A stretch of DNA of 64,000 nucleotides from the NCBI GenBank assembly GCA_900469475.1, contig UBXG01000005.1:310001-374000 (forward strand), read 5' to 3'. Below the pieces are notes generated by a model. The model saw only the letters and a program-made list of their open reading frames with translations, was not told the origin of the DNA and made no database searches. Shown in pieces: positions 50,001 through 59,199 of this stretch (the stretch's first letter is position 1; each line of letters opens with the position of its first letter). This DNA comes from Hyphomicrobiales bacterium. Its GTDB lineage: Bacteria > Pseudomonadota > Alphaproteobacteria > Rhizobiales > Rhizobiaceae. Position numbers and translations under genes: made by a program.

Positions 50001-50891
50001 ATGAATGGTTCACCCAGTAAACTTCCCTCGCTGAATGGTCTGAAGGCATTCGAAGTGGCCGCGCGCCATCGCAGCTTCAGGCTCGCGGCCGAGGAGCTTA
50101 GGGTTACGCAGGGCGCCGTAGCGCAGCAGGTGCGCGGGCTGGAAGCCGAGCTTGGCGTAAAGCTGTTCGAGCGAATGCCGCGGACTTTGGCGCTAACGGG
50201 CGAGGGACGGGCCTATATCGCCGATATCAGGCGTGCCTTTGAAATTATCGCACAAGCGACTGGCGATCTCAGGCCGCAGCCCGTCAGGCTCACCATCAGC
50301 ACCACGCCGACATTCGCATCGAAATGGCTGATTCCGCGCCTGCCGGATTTTACTGCTCGTCATCCCGATCTCGATCTTCATATCCTTGCGACGGAACGCA
50401 TGTCAGGCTTCCAGGCTGATGGAGTGGATCTTGCAGTCCGCTACGGGCGACCACCTTTCGGGCCGGGGCTGGCGACTGAACTGCTCTTCGAGCAAGAGAT
50501 CATTGCCGTTTGCAGCCCGGCATTGCTGCAGGACCGAAAGCCGCCGAGGACCGCGGAAGAGCTTGTCGATTACGCGCTTCTTCATGATGCCCATAATTCC
50601 TGGCCCGAATTTATCGACAAGCATTTTGGGCGGGCGGCTCACGCCTCCTATAAAGGGGTCAGCTTCAACCAGACATCGCATGCGATCGAGGCGGCGATCG
50701 CCGGGCAGGGAATCGTTCTTGCCAACCGCGATTTCGTGGCGCGAGATATGGCGGAAGGTCGCTTGACGCAGGTTATTCAGGGGTCGCTAAGCGGTCCATC
50801 CGACTTCTATCTCGTCTGGCCGCGCTATCGCAGATCCGCAGCCCTTGAGACGGTTATCGCCTGGATGAGAGGAGAAGCGAGCAGGAAATAA
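50001..50891 (+). CDS. LysR-family regulator, GcvA-like
   Basis: This 296-residue protein has an N-terminal HTH (LNGLKAFEVAARHRSFRLAAEELRVTQGAVAQQVRGLEAEL, residues 12-52). The substrate-binding domain resembles the GcvA/AmpR branch (FASKWLIPRLPDFTARHPDLDLHI). Divergent from the SDR gene across 124 bp with a dyad at 49929. Likely effector and targets beyond the SDR gene are unknown. Confidence 0.88.
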   Translation: MNGSPSKLPSLNGLKAFEVAARHRSFRLAAEELRVTQGAVAQQVRGLEAELGVKLFERMPRTLALTGEGRAYIADIRRAFEIIAQATGDLRPQPVRLTISTTPTFASKWLIPRLPDFTARHPDLDLHILATERMSGFQADGVDLAVRYGRPPFGPGLATELLFEQEIIAVCSPALLQDRKPPRTAEELVDYALLHDAHNSWPEFIDKHFGRAAHASYKGVSFNQTSHAIEAAIAGQGIVLANRDFVARDMAEGRLTQVIQGSLSGPSDFYLVWPRYRRSAALETVIAWMRGEASRK

Positions 50892-50908
50892 GGGATACCG
50901 CTCGCCTA

Positions 50909-52444
50909 ATGTTGCGAGCGGGTTTTTCAGGAATGAAATGCCCCGGTTTTCGAAGGCGGCCCATCAGGCGCGGTCGCGCTGCCGAATGCTGCAATTGTCC
51001 TTCCGGGGTTAGCGCTTTCCTCAATCTTTTCCTGTTATCTGCAGCCATGGCGAAGATCGTGGCATTGGCTGCATATTTCTATCAGGCTGCGGTGGCTTTC
51101 GGGCTGCTGATCGCTGTGGCGCATCTGCTGACGCCAGCGGATTATGCCGCCTATTCGCTGTTCATCTCGATCAGCCAGTTTGCGGCGATCCTCTGCTTCG
51201 AATGGGTTCGCTTTGCCTGCAGCCGCTTCTATCCGGGGCATGGGTCTGGGAGCGAGGCTCTGGAGCGCAAGGCGCTGACGGTAGAATTCGCGGCATGCTC
51301 GGCAATCTGCCTGATCGTCGCTTCCGTCTCGATCTTCTTTTCTGTCTCTGCAGAGATTGCCGTGCTTGGCGGCCTGGTTGCGATCTTCCAGGGTGGCAGC
51401 GACCTGCATCTTACGATGCTGCGCTTTCGTCAGGAATTTCGCGTCTTTTCGCGGCTGCAGGGTTCGCGTGCGACGATTCTGGCGATCGGTACGCTTGCGG
51501 GCGCGGCGATTGCCCCGACTTTCACATGGACCGTCGCTGGTCTGATGGCCGGCTATCTTGCCTATGGGCTCCTTGCCGTACTTTTGACCCGCAATAGCCT
51601 GCACGAGGCGGCTTCGTTCGAGAAGGCGCGGGTTCGCAAGCATTTCGTCTATGGCAGCGTCGCTGCGAGCGCCTCCGTTATCGGCATGCTGACGCCGCTG
51701 GGATTGAAGTCCATCCTTACGGCCATGTTGGGAGCGGGCGGCGCTGCCGGCGCACTTCTGGCGCTTGATCTGCTGCAGCGACCCTTCATCCTGATCGTCT
51801 CTGCGCTGCAGGCCATACAATATCCCGATGTCGTCACGACCTATGATCGCGATGGATCGACGCCCGCCTTTACCAAGCAGCTTGGAGAATATTATTCGCT
51901 GCTGACCGGTCTGACGCTGATGACGGCCGCCGGCATTTTCGCGCTATTGCAGCCGGTCGGCCAATTGGTCATCGCGGCTGGTTTGCGCAAGGAGTTTCTT
52001 GCCGTCGCCCCCTTTGTCATCGGCCTTGCGACCTGCCGTGCGCTGACGGCCAATATGCTGCCCACCCCTGCGCATCTACAGCACCGGTTGCTGACGATCT
52101 TTCTGCTCGCGGCACTGGATTGCGTGTTGCTGAATGCGGGCACGATCATCGGCGGCTATCTCGGCTCTTATGATGATGCTGCGCTTATGGCCGGTGGCAT
52201 GATCGGCGCGCTGTGCGCCATGGCGATCGGTGTGAAGGTGATGATGTCCCTTGCCTTCGATTTCGTCTGGCCGCCCGTTATCCTGTCCGCCATTGGGCTC
52301 GCCCTGCCAGTGCTGGCGACGATCGGCTTTGGTTACTCGCTATGGATATTCGTGGCCGGGGGCGTGGTTGGCGGCGCTCTCTTCTGTCTGCTCGGCCTCT
52401 ATAGCTATTTCGTCATTATGTTCCAGCGGCAAGTGCGGCCATAA
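50909..52444 (+). CDS. Polysaccharide export (Wzx/flippase)-like membrane protein
   Basis: The frame encodes up to 511 residues with about 12-14 membrane helices; from about residue 38 it reads like O-antigen/lipopolysaccharide flippases (AHLLTPADYAAYSLFISISQF, then VFSRLQGSRATILAIG). The start is uncertain: ATGs at 50909, 50933 and 51047 are in frame and none has a clear ribosome binding site. ATG 51047 would cut the first helix short. It converges on a glycosyltransferase gene, so an envelope polysaccharide role is likely. Confidence 0.7.
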   Translation: MLRAGFSGMKCPGFRRRPIRRGRAAECCNCPSGVSAFLNLFLLSAAMAKIVALAAYFYQAAVAFGLLIAVAHLLTPADYAAYSLFISISQFAAILCFEWVRFACSRFYPGHGSGSEALERKALTVEFAACSAICLIVASVSIFFSVSAEIAVLGGLVAIFQGGSDLHLTMLRFRQEFRVFSRLQGSRATILAIGTLAGAAIAPTFTWTVAGLMAGYLAYGLLAVLLTRNSLHEAASFEKARVRKHFVYGSVAASASVIGMLTPLGLKSILTAMLGAGGAAGALLALDLLQRPFILIVSALQAIQYPDVVTTYDRDGSTPAFTKQLGEYYSLLTGLTLMTAAGIFALLQPVGQLVIAAGLRKEFLAVAPFVIGLATCRALTANMLPTPAHLQHRLLTIFLLAALDCVLLNAGTIIGGYLGSYDDAALMAGGMIGALCAMAIGVKVMMSLAFDFVWPPVILSAIGLALPVLATIGFGYSLWIFVAGGVVGGALFCLLGLYSYFVIMFQRQVRP

Positions 52445-52448
52445 GCTC

Positions 52449-53555
52449 TCAAAGTGCTTCCAACATGGAGAGGACGCGATCCGCGCTGCCGTCCCATGAA
52501 AAGCGCTTGATGTTCCTGTAGCCGCGCTGGCGCAGATCTTCGCGGAGCGTATCATCCGTCGCGATCCTGCGCATGGCATCGAGGAGCTCGTCCTGTCGGA
52601 ATGGATCGAAGTAGAGTGCGGCATCGCCCGACGCCTCGCGCACAGCAGGGATATCGGCCGCAAGTACCGGGCAGCCCTGGGTCATTGCTTCCAATGGCGG
52701 AATGCCGAAACCTTCATAGAGGCTCGGGAAAACGAAAGCCGTGGCATGGCGCTCCAGCGCGGCGATTTCCGCGTCGGCGAGCCGGCCGGGGAAGAGCAGG
52801 CTGTCGTTTGATTGCTGGCTGTCCGATTTGAACACGGTCGGTGCGGAGCCGCCCACGACGACGAGCTTCTGATTGGTATCTTTGAGCGCCTCGAAAGCGC
52901 GGATCGCGAAATCGAGGTTCTTGTTGGGTTTCATCGTTCCCACAAGCAGGAAGAAGCCGTTCGTCTTCAGGCCAAGCCGCAGCATGACGGCCTCATCCGG
53001 CTCGATGGCGGCATAGTGATCGACGGCATTGTAGACGACGTCGATACTAGTCGATGGCACCCGGAAGACGGAGGCGAGCTCCTGCCGCGAGAATTCCGAG
53101 ACGGTGCCGATCTTGGCAGTGCGCGTCAGCACGGTTCCAAGGGCGCCATGCAGCAGGCGGTAGCTCCGCTTGAAGGACTGCGGATGGCGGAAGATCGTCA
53201 CGTCATGAATGACGACAGCCTGGCGGCGATGCAGAAGCGGCCCGCTGCCGCCGAAGCCGATGAGCCGGCTGCCGCGCGAGCGTGAAAGCAGCGACGTCTG
53301 CTCCCAAACGTGACCTGGCCCAGCGCCGAATTCGTCGATTTCGATAGCGGAGAGCTTGAGATCGATAGGCGTGTTGCGCGGCACGGCCAGCCGCCAGCGC
53401 ACGCCATTCAGAGAGGCTGGCAGGGCGCCTGCGGAAATCTTGCGGTCGAGTGCCAAGGTGAGCTCCCGCGCAAAGCGCTGCACGCCCGAAAGGGGCTGGC
53501 CGAGGAAACGCCCGTTGATGACAATAGATTGCACGCGCAAAACCCGATATTTCAT
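52449..53555 (-). CDS. Family 4-type glycosyltransferase
   Basis: This 368-residue GT-B enzyme begins with VINGRFLGQPLSGVQRFARELTLAL (sugar-acceptor loop with GVQR). The nucleotide-sugar half contains FLLVGTMKPNKNLDFAIRAFEAL and the E-X7-E block FVFPSLYEGFGIPPLEAMTQGCPVLAAD. It probably adds a hexose to a surface polysaccharide. It is the last of a minus-strand run gluP-pncA-this gene, and adjoins the flippase-like gene. Confidence 0.85.
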   Translation of the reverse strand: MKYRVLRVQSIVINGRFLGQPLSGVQRFARELTLALDRKISAGALPASLNGVRWRLAVPRNTPIDLKLSAIEIDEFGAGPGHVWEQTSLLSRSRGSRLIGFGGSGPLLHRRQAVVIHDVTIFRHPQSFKRSYRLLHGALGTVLTRTAKIGTVSEFSRQELASVFRVPSTSIDVVYNAVDHYAAIEPDEAVMLRLGLKTNGFFLLVGTMKPNKNLDFAIRAFEALKDTNQKLVVVGGSAPTVFKSDSQQSNDSLLFPGRLADAEIAALERHATAFVFPSLYEGFGIPPLEAMTQGCPVLAADIPAVREASGDAALYFDPFRQDELLDAMRRIATDDTLREDLRQRGYRNIKRFSWDGSADRVLSMLEAL

Positions 53556-53614
53556 TGATCGGGAACAGCTTGCATCATTTTGTTTAGAGAAGGTTTAGCT
53601 GGACTTGCGCGATT

Positions 53615-54238
53615 TTACGCAAGCGCATCCTTGCTGCTGATCACGGCAACACCACGGGCTCGCATCTCATCGATTGCCGATTTGACGCCGGCGAGATCGA
53701 TGCCTCGGCTGGCATCTTCGATGAAGCGGACGGTAACGCCAGGCAGCATTTCAACGGCATCGAGGGCCGAGAACTTGACGCAATAATCGGTTGCCAGCCC
53801 GCAAAGGTCGAGTTCGGTGACGCCTTTGTTGCGCAGATAGGCGGCCAGCCCGGTGAGGGCGGCCTGATCGTTGTCACGGAAGGCGGAATAGCTGTCGACG
53901 GCGGGATTCTGGCCTTTCTGCTGGATGAAATCGGCGGAGGTCAGATGAAGGTCGGGATGGAACGCGGCGTCTTCTGTATTCTGGACGCAGTGGTCGGGCC
54001 ACATCATCTGCGGCTTGCCCGAGAGCATGCCGATTTCAAAGGGTTTCTTGCCGGGATGGGCGGAGGCGAAGCTGCCATGACCAGCCGGGTGCCAATCCTG
54101 TGACGCGATGATGAGATCGTATTTGCCGCTATCGATGAGCTCATTGGCAATGGGCACGATCTCATCGCCCTCAGGCACTGGAAGATTGCCGCCAGGGCAG
54201 AAGCCGTTCTGGATATCGATGAGCAGCAGCGCTTTCAT
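53615..54238 (-). CDS. pncA: Nicotinamidase/pyrazinamidase
   Basis: This 207-residue hydrolase converts nicotinamide to nicotinate for NAD salvage. The catalytic Asp is in LLIDIQNGFCPGG (Asp8), the metal site in SQDWHPAGHGSFASAHPG, and the nucleophile Cys in LCGLATDYCVKFSA. The length equals that of E. coli PncA (213) within a few residues. Confidence 0.95.
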   Translation of the reverse strand: MKALLLIDIQNGFCPGGNLPVPEGDEIVPIANELIDSGKYDLIIASQDWHPAGHGSFASAHPGKKPFEIGMLSGKPQMMWPDHCVQNTEDAAFHPDLHLTSADFIQQKGQNPAVDSYSAFRDNDQAALTGLAAYLRNKGVTELDLCGLATDYCVKFSALDAVEMLPGVTVRFIEDASRGIDLAGVKSAIDEMRARGVAVISSKDALA

Positions 54239-54304
54239 GAGGCCTGTCTCTCCATTTTGTTGCGCCGCACGATGCCAAGCGGCGCGTTTCGGATCAAGCT
54301 CTTT

Positions 54305-54333
54305 GCGCCTCGCCGATGAAGGCGGCGAGGCGC
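54305..54333 (-). terminator. GC-rich hairpin between gluP and pncA
   Basis: GCGCCTCGCC pairs with GGCGAGGCGC over 10 bp around a 9-nt loop, 17 bp past the pncA side of the gluP stop. There is no T tract, so it may be partial or protect the gluP mRNA 3' end. Confidence 0.4.
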
Positions 54334-54349
54334 GACGGTTTGTAAAAGC

Positions 54350-55633
54350 TTATGCCGGCTTGTGGCCTTTGAGGCCATAGAAGGCAATGTAGACGTAGCA
54401 GATGATCGGCATCAGGAAGGCGAGGTGAATGCCGATGGTATCGGCAAGACCGCCCTGAATGACTGGCAGAATCGCTCCCCCGACGATGGCAAGGCACAGA
54501 ATGCCCGAGCCTTGGCTCGTATATTTGCCGAGGCCATGCAGCGCCAGGCTGAAGATCGTCGGGAACATGATCGAGTTGAACAGGCCGATCGCCAGCACGG
54601 ACCACATGGCGACATGGCCTGTCGTCAGCACCGTCACCAGCAGAAGAATGATCGCGATAGCGGCGTTGAACGCAAGCGCCTTGCCATCATCGATGTGGCG
54701 CATGATTGCCGAGCCGACGAAGCGTCCGACCATCGCGCCGCCCCAGAAATAGGAGACATAGTGGGCGGCATCGGACTCGGAGAGATGGGCGATATCGGGC
54801 TGGCTCAGGAAGTTCACCAGGAAGCTGCCGACGCTGACTTCGGCGCCGACATAAACAAAGATGCCGACAGCGCCGAGCACGAGATGACGGTACTGCCAGG
54901 CGGAACCGCCGCCGCGCATCGGCTCGACGGTTTCTTCATCTTCGACCTCGGGCAGCTTCAATGCGGCAAAGACGGCAGCAAGCACCAGGAATGCGGCAGC
55001 AAGAAGCAGGTAGGGGAATTTTACCGCACCGGCCTCGGCAAGCCGCATGGCGTCGAGCTGCTCCGGCGTCGCGTTGGTGGCCGCAACGGTCGCGGCGGAC
55101 AGGATAAGCATGGCGCCGAAGTAAGGTGCAATCGTCGTGCCGAGGGAGTTGAATGCTTGCGTCAGGTTCAGACGGCTGGCGGCCGTATCCGGTGGTCCCA
55201 ACACGGTGACATAGGGGTTGGCGGCGACCTGCAGGATCGTGATGCCGGTGGCGAGCACGAAAAGCGCGCCCAAGAAAAGGGCGTAGACTCGGTAGGTGGC
55301 GGCCGGAATGAACAGGGCGCAGCCGACAGCCGCGATCGCGAGGCCGACAACGATGCCCCATTTATAGGTGATGCGCTTCACGAGCGTGCCGGCAGGAAGC
55401 GATATGATGGAGTATGCGCCGAAAAAGCAAAGCTGGATAAGCATTGCCTGGGTGTAATTGAGCTGAAAGACGCTTTTCAGGTGCGGGACCAGAATATCGT
55501 TCAGGCAAGTGATGAAGCCCCACATGAAAAAGAGTGAGGTGAGTGCGATGAGCGCGAATTGGTAGTTGCCCTGGCCTTGGCGTGCGGATGCACGGGCGCT
55601 GGTGGGCGCAGAGCTTGTTGCTGAGCCAGCCAC
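54350..55633 (-). CDS. gluP: Glucose/galactose:H+ symporter of the FHS family
   Basis: This 427-residue, 12-helix transporter is close to Brucella-type Glu[40 protein letters not shown] and [37 protein letters not shown] are diagnostic. I take GTG 55633 as start because GAGG lies eight bases upstream and the protein then reads [10 protein letters not shown]; the frame is open to 55849 but that part is out of family. A strong dyad lies upstream at 55768. Confidence 0.88.
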   Translation of the reverse strand: MAGSATSSAPTSARASARQGQGNYQFALIALTSLFFMWGFITCLNDILVPHLKSVFQLNYTQAMLIQLCFFGAYSIISLPAGTLVKRITYKWGIVVGLAIAAVGCALFIPAATYRVYALFLGALFVLATGITILQVAANPYVTVLGPPDTAASRLNLTQAFNSLGTTIAPYFGAMLILSAATVAATNATPEQLDAMRLAEAGAVKFPYLLLAAAFLVLAAVFAALKLPEVEDEETVEPMRGGGSAWQYRHLVLGAVGIFVYVGAEVSVGSFLVNFLSQPDIAHLSESDAAHYVSYFWGGAMVGRFVGSAIMRHIDDGKALAFNAAIAIILLLVTVLTTGHVAMWSVLAIGLFNSIMFPTIFSLALHGLGKYTSQGSGILCLAIVGGAILPVIQGGLADTIGIHLAFLMPIICYVYIAFYGLKGHKPA

Positions 55634-55767
55634 TTTTTTATCCTCGGTTCTTGTTGTTGCCAGGCTTCGAGATTCGAGCCGGACGAAAAGCCCGAACGGG
55701 CCGAAAGAAGAAACTGGCAGCGGCTTGCCGAGACCCCCGCAGGAAACGCAGAATCCCGAAGCCGCTT

Positions 55768-55786
55768 CAATCGATATAATCGATTG
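55768..55786. promoter_or_regulatory. 19-bp inverted repeat upstream of gluP
   Basis: CAATCGAT-ATA-ATCGATTG is a perfect 8-bp dyad about 135 bp before the gluP start. It resembles LacI- or GntR-type operators with a central CG in each arm. The regulator is not in view; the adjacent TetR gene has its own dyad. Confidence 0.5.
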
Positions 55787-55915
55787 GATTATCATTGGTA
55801 GCTTGCTAGGCATGCGGATTCTGCAATGCTGCAATGCAATCGCCTGCAAGAGTGGAATGTCTAGCCATGCCTTACGGTTTTTGGGCGGCCTATTCGATTG
55901 GGGCTGCTGCCGACG

Positions 55916-56530
55916 TCAGTCGAGGCTGTGCAAATAGCCAAGAACGGCGCGTTTCACGCGCAGAGCTAGCTGGTTTTTATCCGTGTCGCCATGGTCCCCT
56001 GCGGCATCGACCATTCCCTTGATGATGGCGACCACGTCGCGGCTTGCCACTTCTATATCGGCCTGCGGCGGCAAATCCGGTCGCAGCAGGGTTGCGCGCG
56101 TGAGTTCGAAGAATCGCCGTTTGACCGCTTCGGTGGCGGCATCGAGCGGCAGCCGCGCCTCCTCGAAATCGAGCAAGCGGGCTAGTGCCGGCCGGCGAAG
56201 CTGCTGTTCGACGCAAGGAAGGATGAGCGCCGATAGGGCCTCGCTGCCGGTGGTCTTGTCGGCGGCAATTTCCGCTTCTGCGACGAGGCGCGAAGTCTCG
56301 CGCAGGATCAAGGCTCCGATCAGCGCATCCTTGCGTGGAAAATACTGATAGAGCGAGCCGACGCTGACGCCAGCCTTCTCCGCGACGGCATTGGTGGAGA
56401 AGGCTTCATGGCCGCGCTCTTCCAAAATGCGAGCTGCAGCCTCCACGATCGCTTCGACTGTTGCAAGCGACCGGGCTTGCTTTGGCGCTTTTCTCGGCGC
56501 GGCTCGGCTGTGGAGCGGGCTTTCGGACAT
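55916..56530 (-). CDS. TetR/AcrR-family regulator
   Basis: This 204-residue protein has the N-terminal HTH in FSTNAVAEKAGVSVGSLYQYFPRKDALIGALI (about 45-76). The C-terminal ligand-binding part is helical. It is divergent from an SDR gene; the 147-bp spacer holds a 28-bp dyad, suggesting that it represses both. The ligand is unknown. Confidence 0.9.
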   Translation of the reverse strand: MSESPLHSRAAPRKAPKQARSLATVEAIVEAAARILEERGHEAFSTNAVAEKAGVSVGSLYQYFPRKDALIGALILRETSRLVAEAEIAADKTTGSEALSALILPCVEQQLRRPALARLLDFEEARLPLDAATEAVKRRFFELTRATLLRPDLPPQADIEVASRDVVAIIKGMVDAAGDHGDTDKNQLALRVKRAVLGYLHSLD

Positions 56531-56555
56531 GTTCCTGGAACGCGAGTAGCAAAAA

Positions 56556-56583
56556 GCGAATTATCGCTCATATTACAATTCGC
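56556..56583. promoter_or_regulatory. Candidate TetR operator
   Basis: GCGAATT (56556-56562) and AATTCGC (56577-56583) form a perfect 7-bp inverted repeat over 28 bp, 26 bp upstream of the TetR gene and 95 bp upstream of the SDR gene. Confidence 0.5.
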
Positions 56584-56677
56584 GACCCAATGAAACAAGC
56601 ATTTCAGCGAACATGCCGGGATTGAGTTCCCAGGCATGGTCGAGAGCGCGTGTGCGAACGACAAGGAGATTTGACGC

Positions 56678-57415
56678 ATGTCCAGCGAAATTAGAACCGC
56701 GATCATAACCGGCGCATCCAAAGGTATTGGCGCCGCCATTGCGAAGCAGCTTGCCGCCGATGGCTTTCAGATCGTCGTCAATTACTCATCGAGTTCCGAA
56801 GAGGCCGGCGATGTTGTCGCCGGTATCGCCGCGGCGGGTGGTCGCGCGATTGCGGTCCGTGCCGATGTCGCCGATGCCGCGGCCGTGGCCGCATTGTTCG
56901 ATCGCGCCGAAGCGGAGTTCGGAAAGGTCGACGTGCTCGTCAACAATGCCGGGATCAGCAAATTCTCGCCATTGGCTGAGGTTTCGGATGAGGATTTTCG
57001 GCAGCAGGTTGCCGTCAATCTGACAGGCACCTTCAACGGGATGCGAGAAGGGGCGAGGCGGGTGCGCGATGGCGGCCGCATCATCAATCTCTCCACGAGC
57101 ATCATCGGTCACTACTCCCCGGGCAACAGCGTCTATGCCGCGACGAAGGCGGCAGTAGAGGCAATGACCCATATTCTTGCCAAAGAGCTCGGTCCGCGCG
57201 GGGTCACCGTCAATGCAGTCGCGCCGGGGCCGATCGCGACCGAATTGCTGTTCAAGGGGCGATCCGAGGCGCTGATCCAGCGGCTGATAAACGACATTCC
57301 GCTCGGGCGCCTCGGGCTGCCGGAGGATATCGCCCAGATCGTATCGTTTCTGGCCGGGCCGCAGAGCGGTTGGGTCAACGGCCAGATCATCAGGGCGAAT
57401 GGCGGGCGCAACTGA
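56678..57415 (+). CDS. Short-chain dehydrogenase, FabG-like
   Basis: This 245-residue classical SDR has the cofactor site TGASKGIGAAIAKQLA (about 10-25), NNAGIS (NNAG), the catalytic Ser in LSTSIIG and the YAATKAAVEAM Tyr-Lys pair. The lack of an acidic residue after strand 2 (VVNYSSSSE) favours NADP(H). It is under likely control of the divergent TetR protein. The substrate is unknown; closely similar proteins are annotated as 3-oxoacyl-ACP reductases. Confidence 0.88.
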   Translation: MSSEIRTAIITGASKGIGAAIAKQLAADGFQIVVNYSSSSEEAGDVVAGIAAAGGRAIAVRADVADAAAVAALFDRAEAEFGKVDVLVNNAGISKFSPLAEVSDEDFRQQVAVNLTGTFNGMREGARRVRDGGRIINLSTSIIGHYSPGNSVYAATKAAVEAMTHILAKELGPRGVTVNAVAPGPIATELLFKGRSEALIQRLINDIPLGRLGLPEDIAQIVSFLAGPQSGWVNGQIIRANGGRN

Positions 57416-57545
57416 AGTGGCGCAGCGAGGCGCAGAAGCCTTGGCAGCAGAAGGATCGTCTCTTGCCTAGTGACGCGATACAGAATGATGCCATCGCGAA
57501 ACCGGTCGTGTCTCGCGATAGCTTCCCCGTCGCTTCGTTGCGGGC

Positions 57546-58193
57546 TCAGTCGAATGCCAATCCTTCCTCGGCGATGGACTTCTGGACGGCCTCCCGTTGC
57601 CTCATGCGGCGATACCAAGCTTCCAGATTATGAAGTCCGTCGAAATGGATACCGGCTTTGTAATAGGATTTCAGCCACGGAGCCTGACCCCAACCCGTCA
57701 GTGCAAACAGATAGGCGTCGGCAACCGTGAATCTATCGCCCATCAGGAAGGGACGGTCGGCGAGATGCGCGTCGATCCATTGATATCGTTTTTCAAGCTT
57801 CGGCCTTGCGGTCTCGACATAGTCTCCCGCGAGCCGCGCATAGAGAAGCGGAATAAACCCCTTGTGGATTTCCGTCGACAAGAAGCCGAGCATTTCCTGC
57901 AGCCTGTAGCGCTCCATCGTGCCGGGGGCGGCTGCCAATCCGGCCTCCGGCTTCAGATCCGCCAGATATTGGACGATCGCCGGCCCTTCGCGCAGAAGAT
58001 TGCCGTCGCCGAGATCAAGCAACGGGACATAGCCATGCGGATTGATATCATAGAAATCGAGTCCGGTTTCGGTCTTGTGGCTGGCGTGATCGACCTTGAT
58101 CACGTCCACGTCCAAGCCAAGTTCGTTGATGACGATATGGGGCGAGAGTGAGCAGCTTGCGGGCAGATAGTAGAGCTTCACGAGGGTCTCCAT
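57546..58193 (-). CDS. Glutathione S-transferase, beta-class-like
   Basis: This 215-residue GST begins METLVKLYYLPASCSLSPHI, with the Cys of ASCSLSPH at the place of the beta-class catalytic Cys10. The thioredoxin-like half ends near NLLREGPAIVQYLAD (Glu-Gly/Ser-type contact with glutathione), and the helical half carries FLMGDRFTVADAYLFAL. ATG 58193 is preferred to an extension to 58286. It is divergent from an HxlR regulator with an operator-like dyad between them. Confidence 0.9.
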   Translation of the reverse strand: METLVKLYYLPASCSLSPHIVINELGLDVDVIKVDHASHKTETGLDFYDINPHGYVPLLDLGDGNLLREGPAIVQYLADLKPEAGLAAAPGTMERYRLQEMLGFLSTEIHKGFIPLLYARLAGDYVETARPKLEKRYQWIDAHLADRPFLMGDRFTVADAYLFALTGWGQAPWLKSYYKAGIHFDGLHNLEAWYRRMRQREAVQKSIAEEGLAFD

Positions 58194-58289
58194 GGTGTTT
58201 CCGGTGCCAGCTTTCGCTTGGAAAGACTGTCGTAGAACCATGTAATCCCTGCAGTATAGAATAGTAAGAACGGAAAAGTTTGACATCTA

Positions 58290-58306
58290 GGTACAAAAAT
58301 TATACC
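58290..58306. promoter_or_regulatory. HxlR-type operator in the GST-HxlR spacer
   Basis: GGTACAA-AAA-TTATACC is a 17-bp inverted repeat with one mismatch. On the minus strand it contains a perfect TATAAT, and TTGACA (58280-58285) lies next to it on the plus strand. HxlR proteins commonly bind such GTAC-rich dyads at divergent promoters. Confidence 0.6.
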
Positions 58307-58329
58307 GCCATGCACATGAGGTATGCGCG

Positions 58330-58692
58330 ATGAAAAAGACCGTGACGGGTTGCTCCGTGGAAGAGGCGATGCACTTGCTGGGAGGCCGCTGGCGGCTGCT
58401 GATCGTGTCCTATCTGGTCGATGGACCCCAGCGCTTCAACGAACTGCGACGGCTGATGCCTGGCATTTCGCAGAGGATGTTGACGCTGGACCTGCGGGCG
58501 CTGGAGGAGGCGGGTCTTATCAAGCGGACGGTCTATCCGACAGTTCCCGTTAAGGTTGAATATTCGCTGACGGAGGATGGGAGGCGTTTGGAGAAGGTTG
58601 TCGCCGTAGTGAAAGAACTCGGGTTGTGGCTGAAGGATCGGGATGCGCAGGCTACCGGGAAGCGTGAGGATTCACCAGAGCTCGTAGTATAA
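58330..58692 (+). CDS. HxlR-family transcriptional regulator
   Basis: This 120-residue winged-helix protein opens MKKTVTGCSVEEAMHLLGGRW, with the conserved early Cys typical of redox- or aldehyde-sensing HxlR proteins. PQRFNELRRLMPGISQRMLTLDLRALEEAGLI holds the recognition helix. It likely controls itself and the divergent GST gene. Its 3' end overlaps the last 20 bp of a GIY-YIG pseudogene on the other strand. Confidence 0.9.
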   Translation: MKKTVTGCSVEEAMHLLGGRWRLLIVSYLVDGPQRFNELRRLMPGISQRMLTLDLRALEEAGLIKRTVYPTVPVKVEYSLTEDGRRLEKVVAVVKELGLWLKDRDAQATGKREDSPELVV

Positions 58693-58958
58693 GTCCCGCC
58701 AATCCGGATTTGTTTTTTAGACTAGATCGATCTTCCACTGTCGATACCAGCGTTTCAGCGATTTTTCTTTTTGTATGGCTGAAACGATGTCTGCGTGGTC
58801 TTCATACCAAACCAACCGCGTGCATCCCTATTTCCAAGCGAATCCCGGTGTTAGAGGCCTTCGCGATGTTCGTAGATGCGACGCTCGAGATCGGCGGTGA
58901 CGCCCATGTACAGCGTGCCTCGCTTGTGATTGGTGATGATGTAAGTGTATCCACCCAT
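58672..58958 (-). pseudogene. Decayed GIY-YIG endonuclease-like gene
   Basis: The minus strand from ATG 58958 reads MGGYTYIITNHKRGTLYMGV and on to YEHREGL, the N-terminal half of a small GIY-YIG (UPF0213-like) protein. A stop follows at about 58851. After a frameshift the reading continues TPGFAWK-stop-GCTRLVWYEDHADIV and then KSLKRWYRQWKIDLV-stop-KTNPDWRDLYYELW. The pieces align with an intact protein of about 95 residues, with one frameshift and two in-frame stops. It is therefore inactivated. Intact copies are common in rhizobia. Confidence 0.85.
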
Positions 58959-59066
58959 GCGTGTACGACGCTGGTTGGGGTAGTGGTCGTCAAGGGTCGC
59001 TAGGGATGACGGATGATCTATTGATGCCGGATCAGTGCTCGCATTTGCCACCGACGGCATACCCCA

Positions 59067-59107
59067 CACTCCGTCATCCTCGGGCTTGACCCGAGGATGA
59101 CGGAGTG
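59067..59107. repeat. Long REP-like palindrome
   Basis: CTCCGTCATCCTCGG (59069-59083) and CCGAGGATGACGGAG (59091-59105) are perfect 15-bp arms around GCTTGAC. This palindrome type is widespread in alphaproteobacterial intergenic regions. It lies between the nuclease pseudogene and the uvrD 3' end, and may help terminate uvrD or stabilise its mRNA. Confidence 0.75.
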
Positions 59108-59199
59108 GAGGAAGATGAGGAGTCCCATCGCGACCTTCGTATATGCGCGGTCCGCATCAGCAGGTGATTCTATGGCCCCAAACCCGGAATCGCTCCCGA

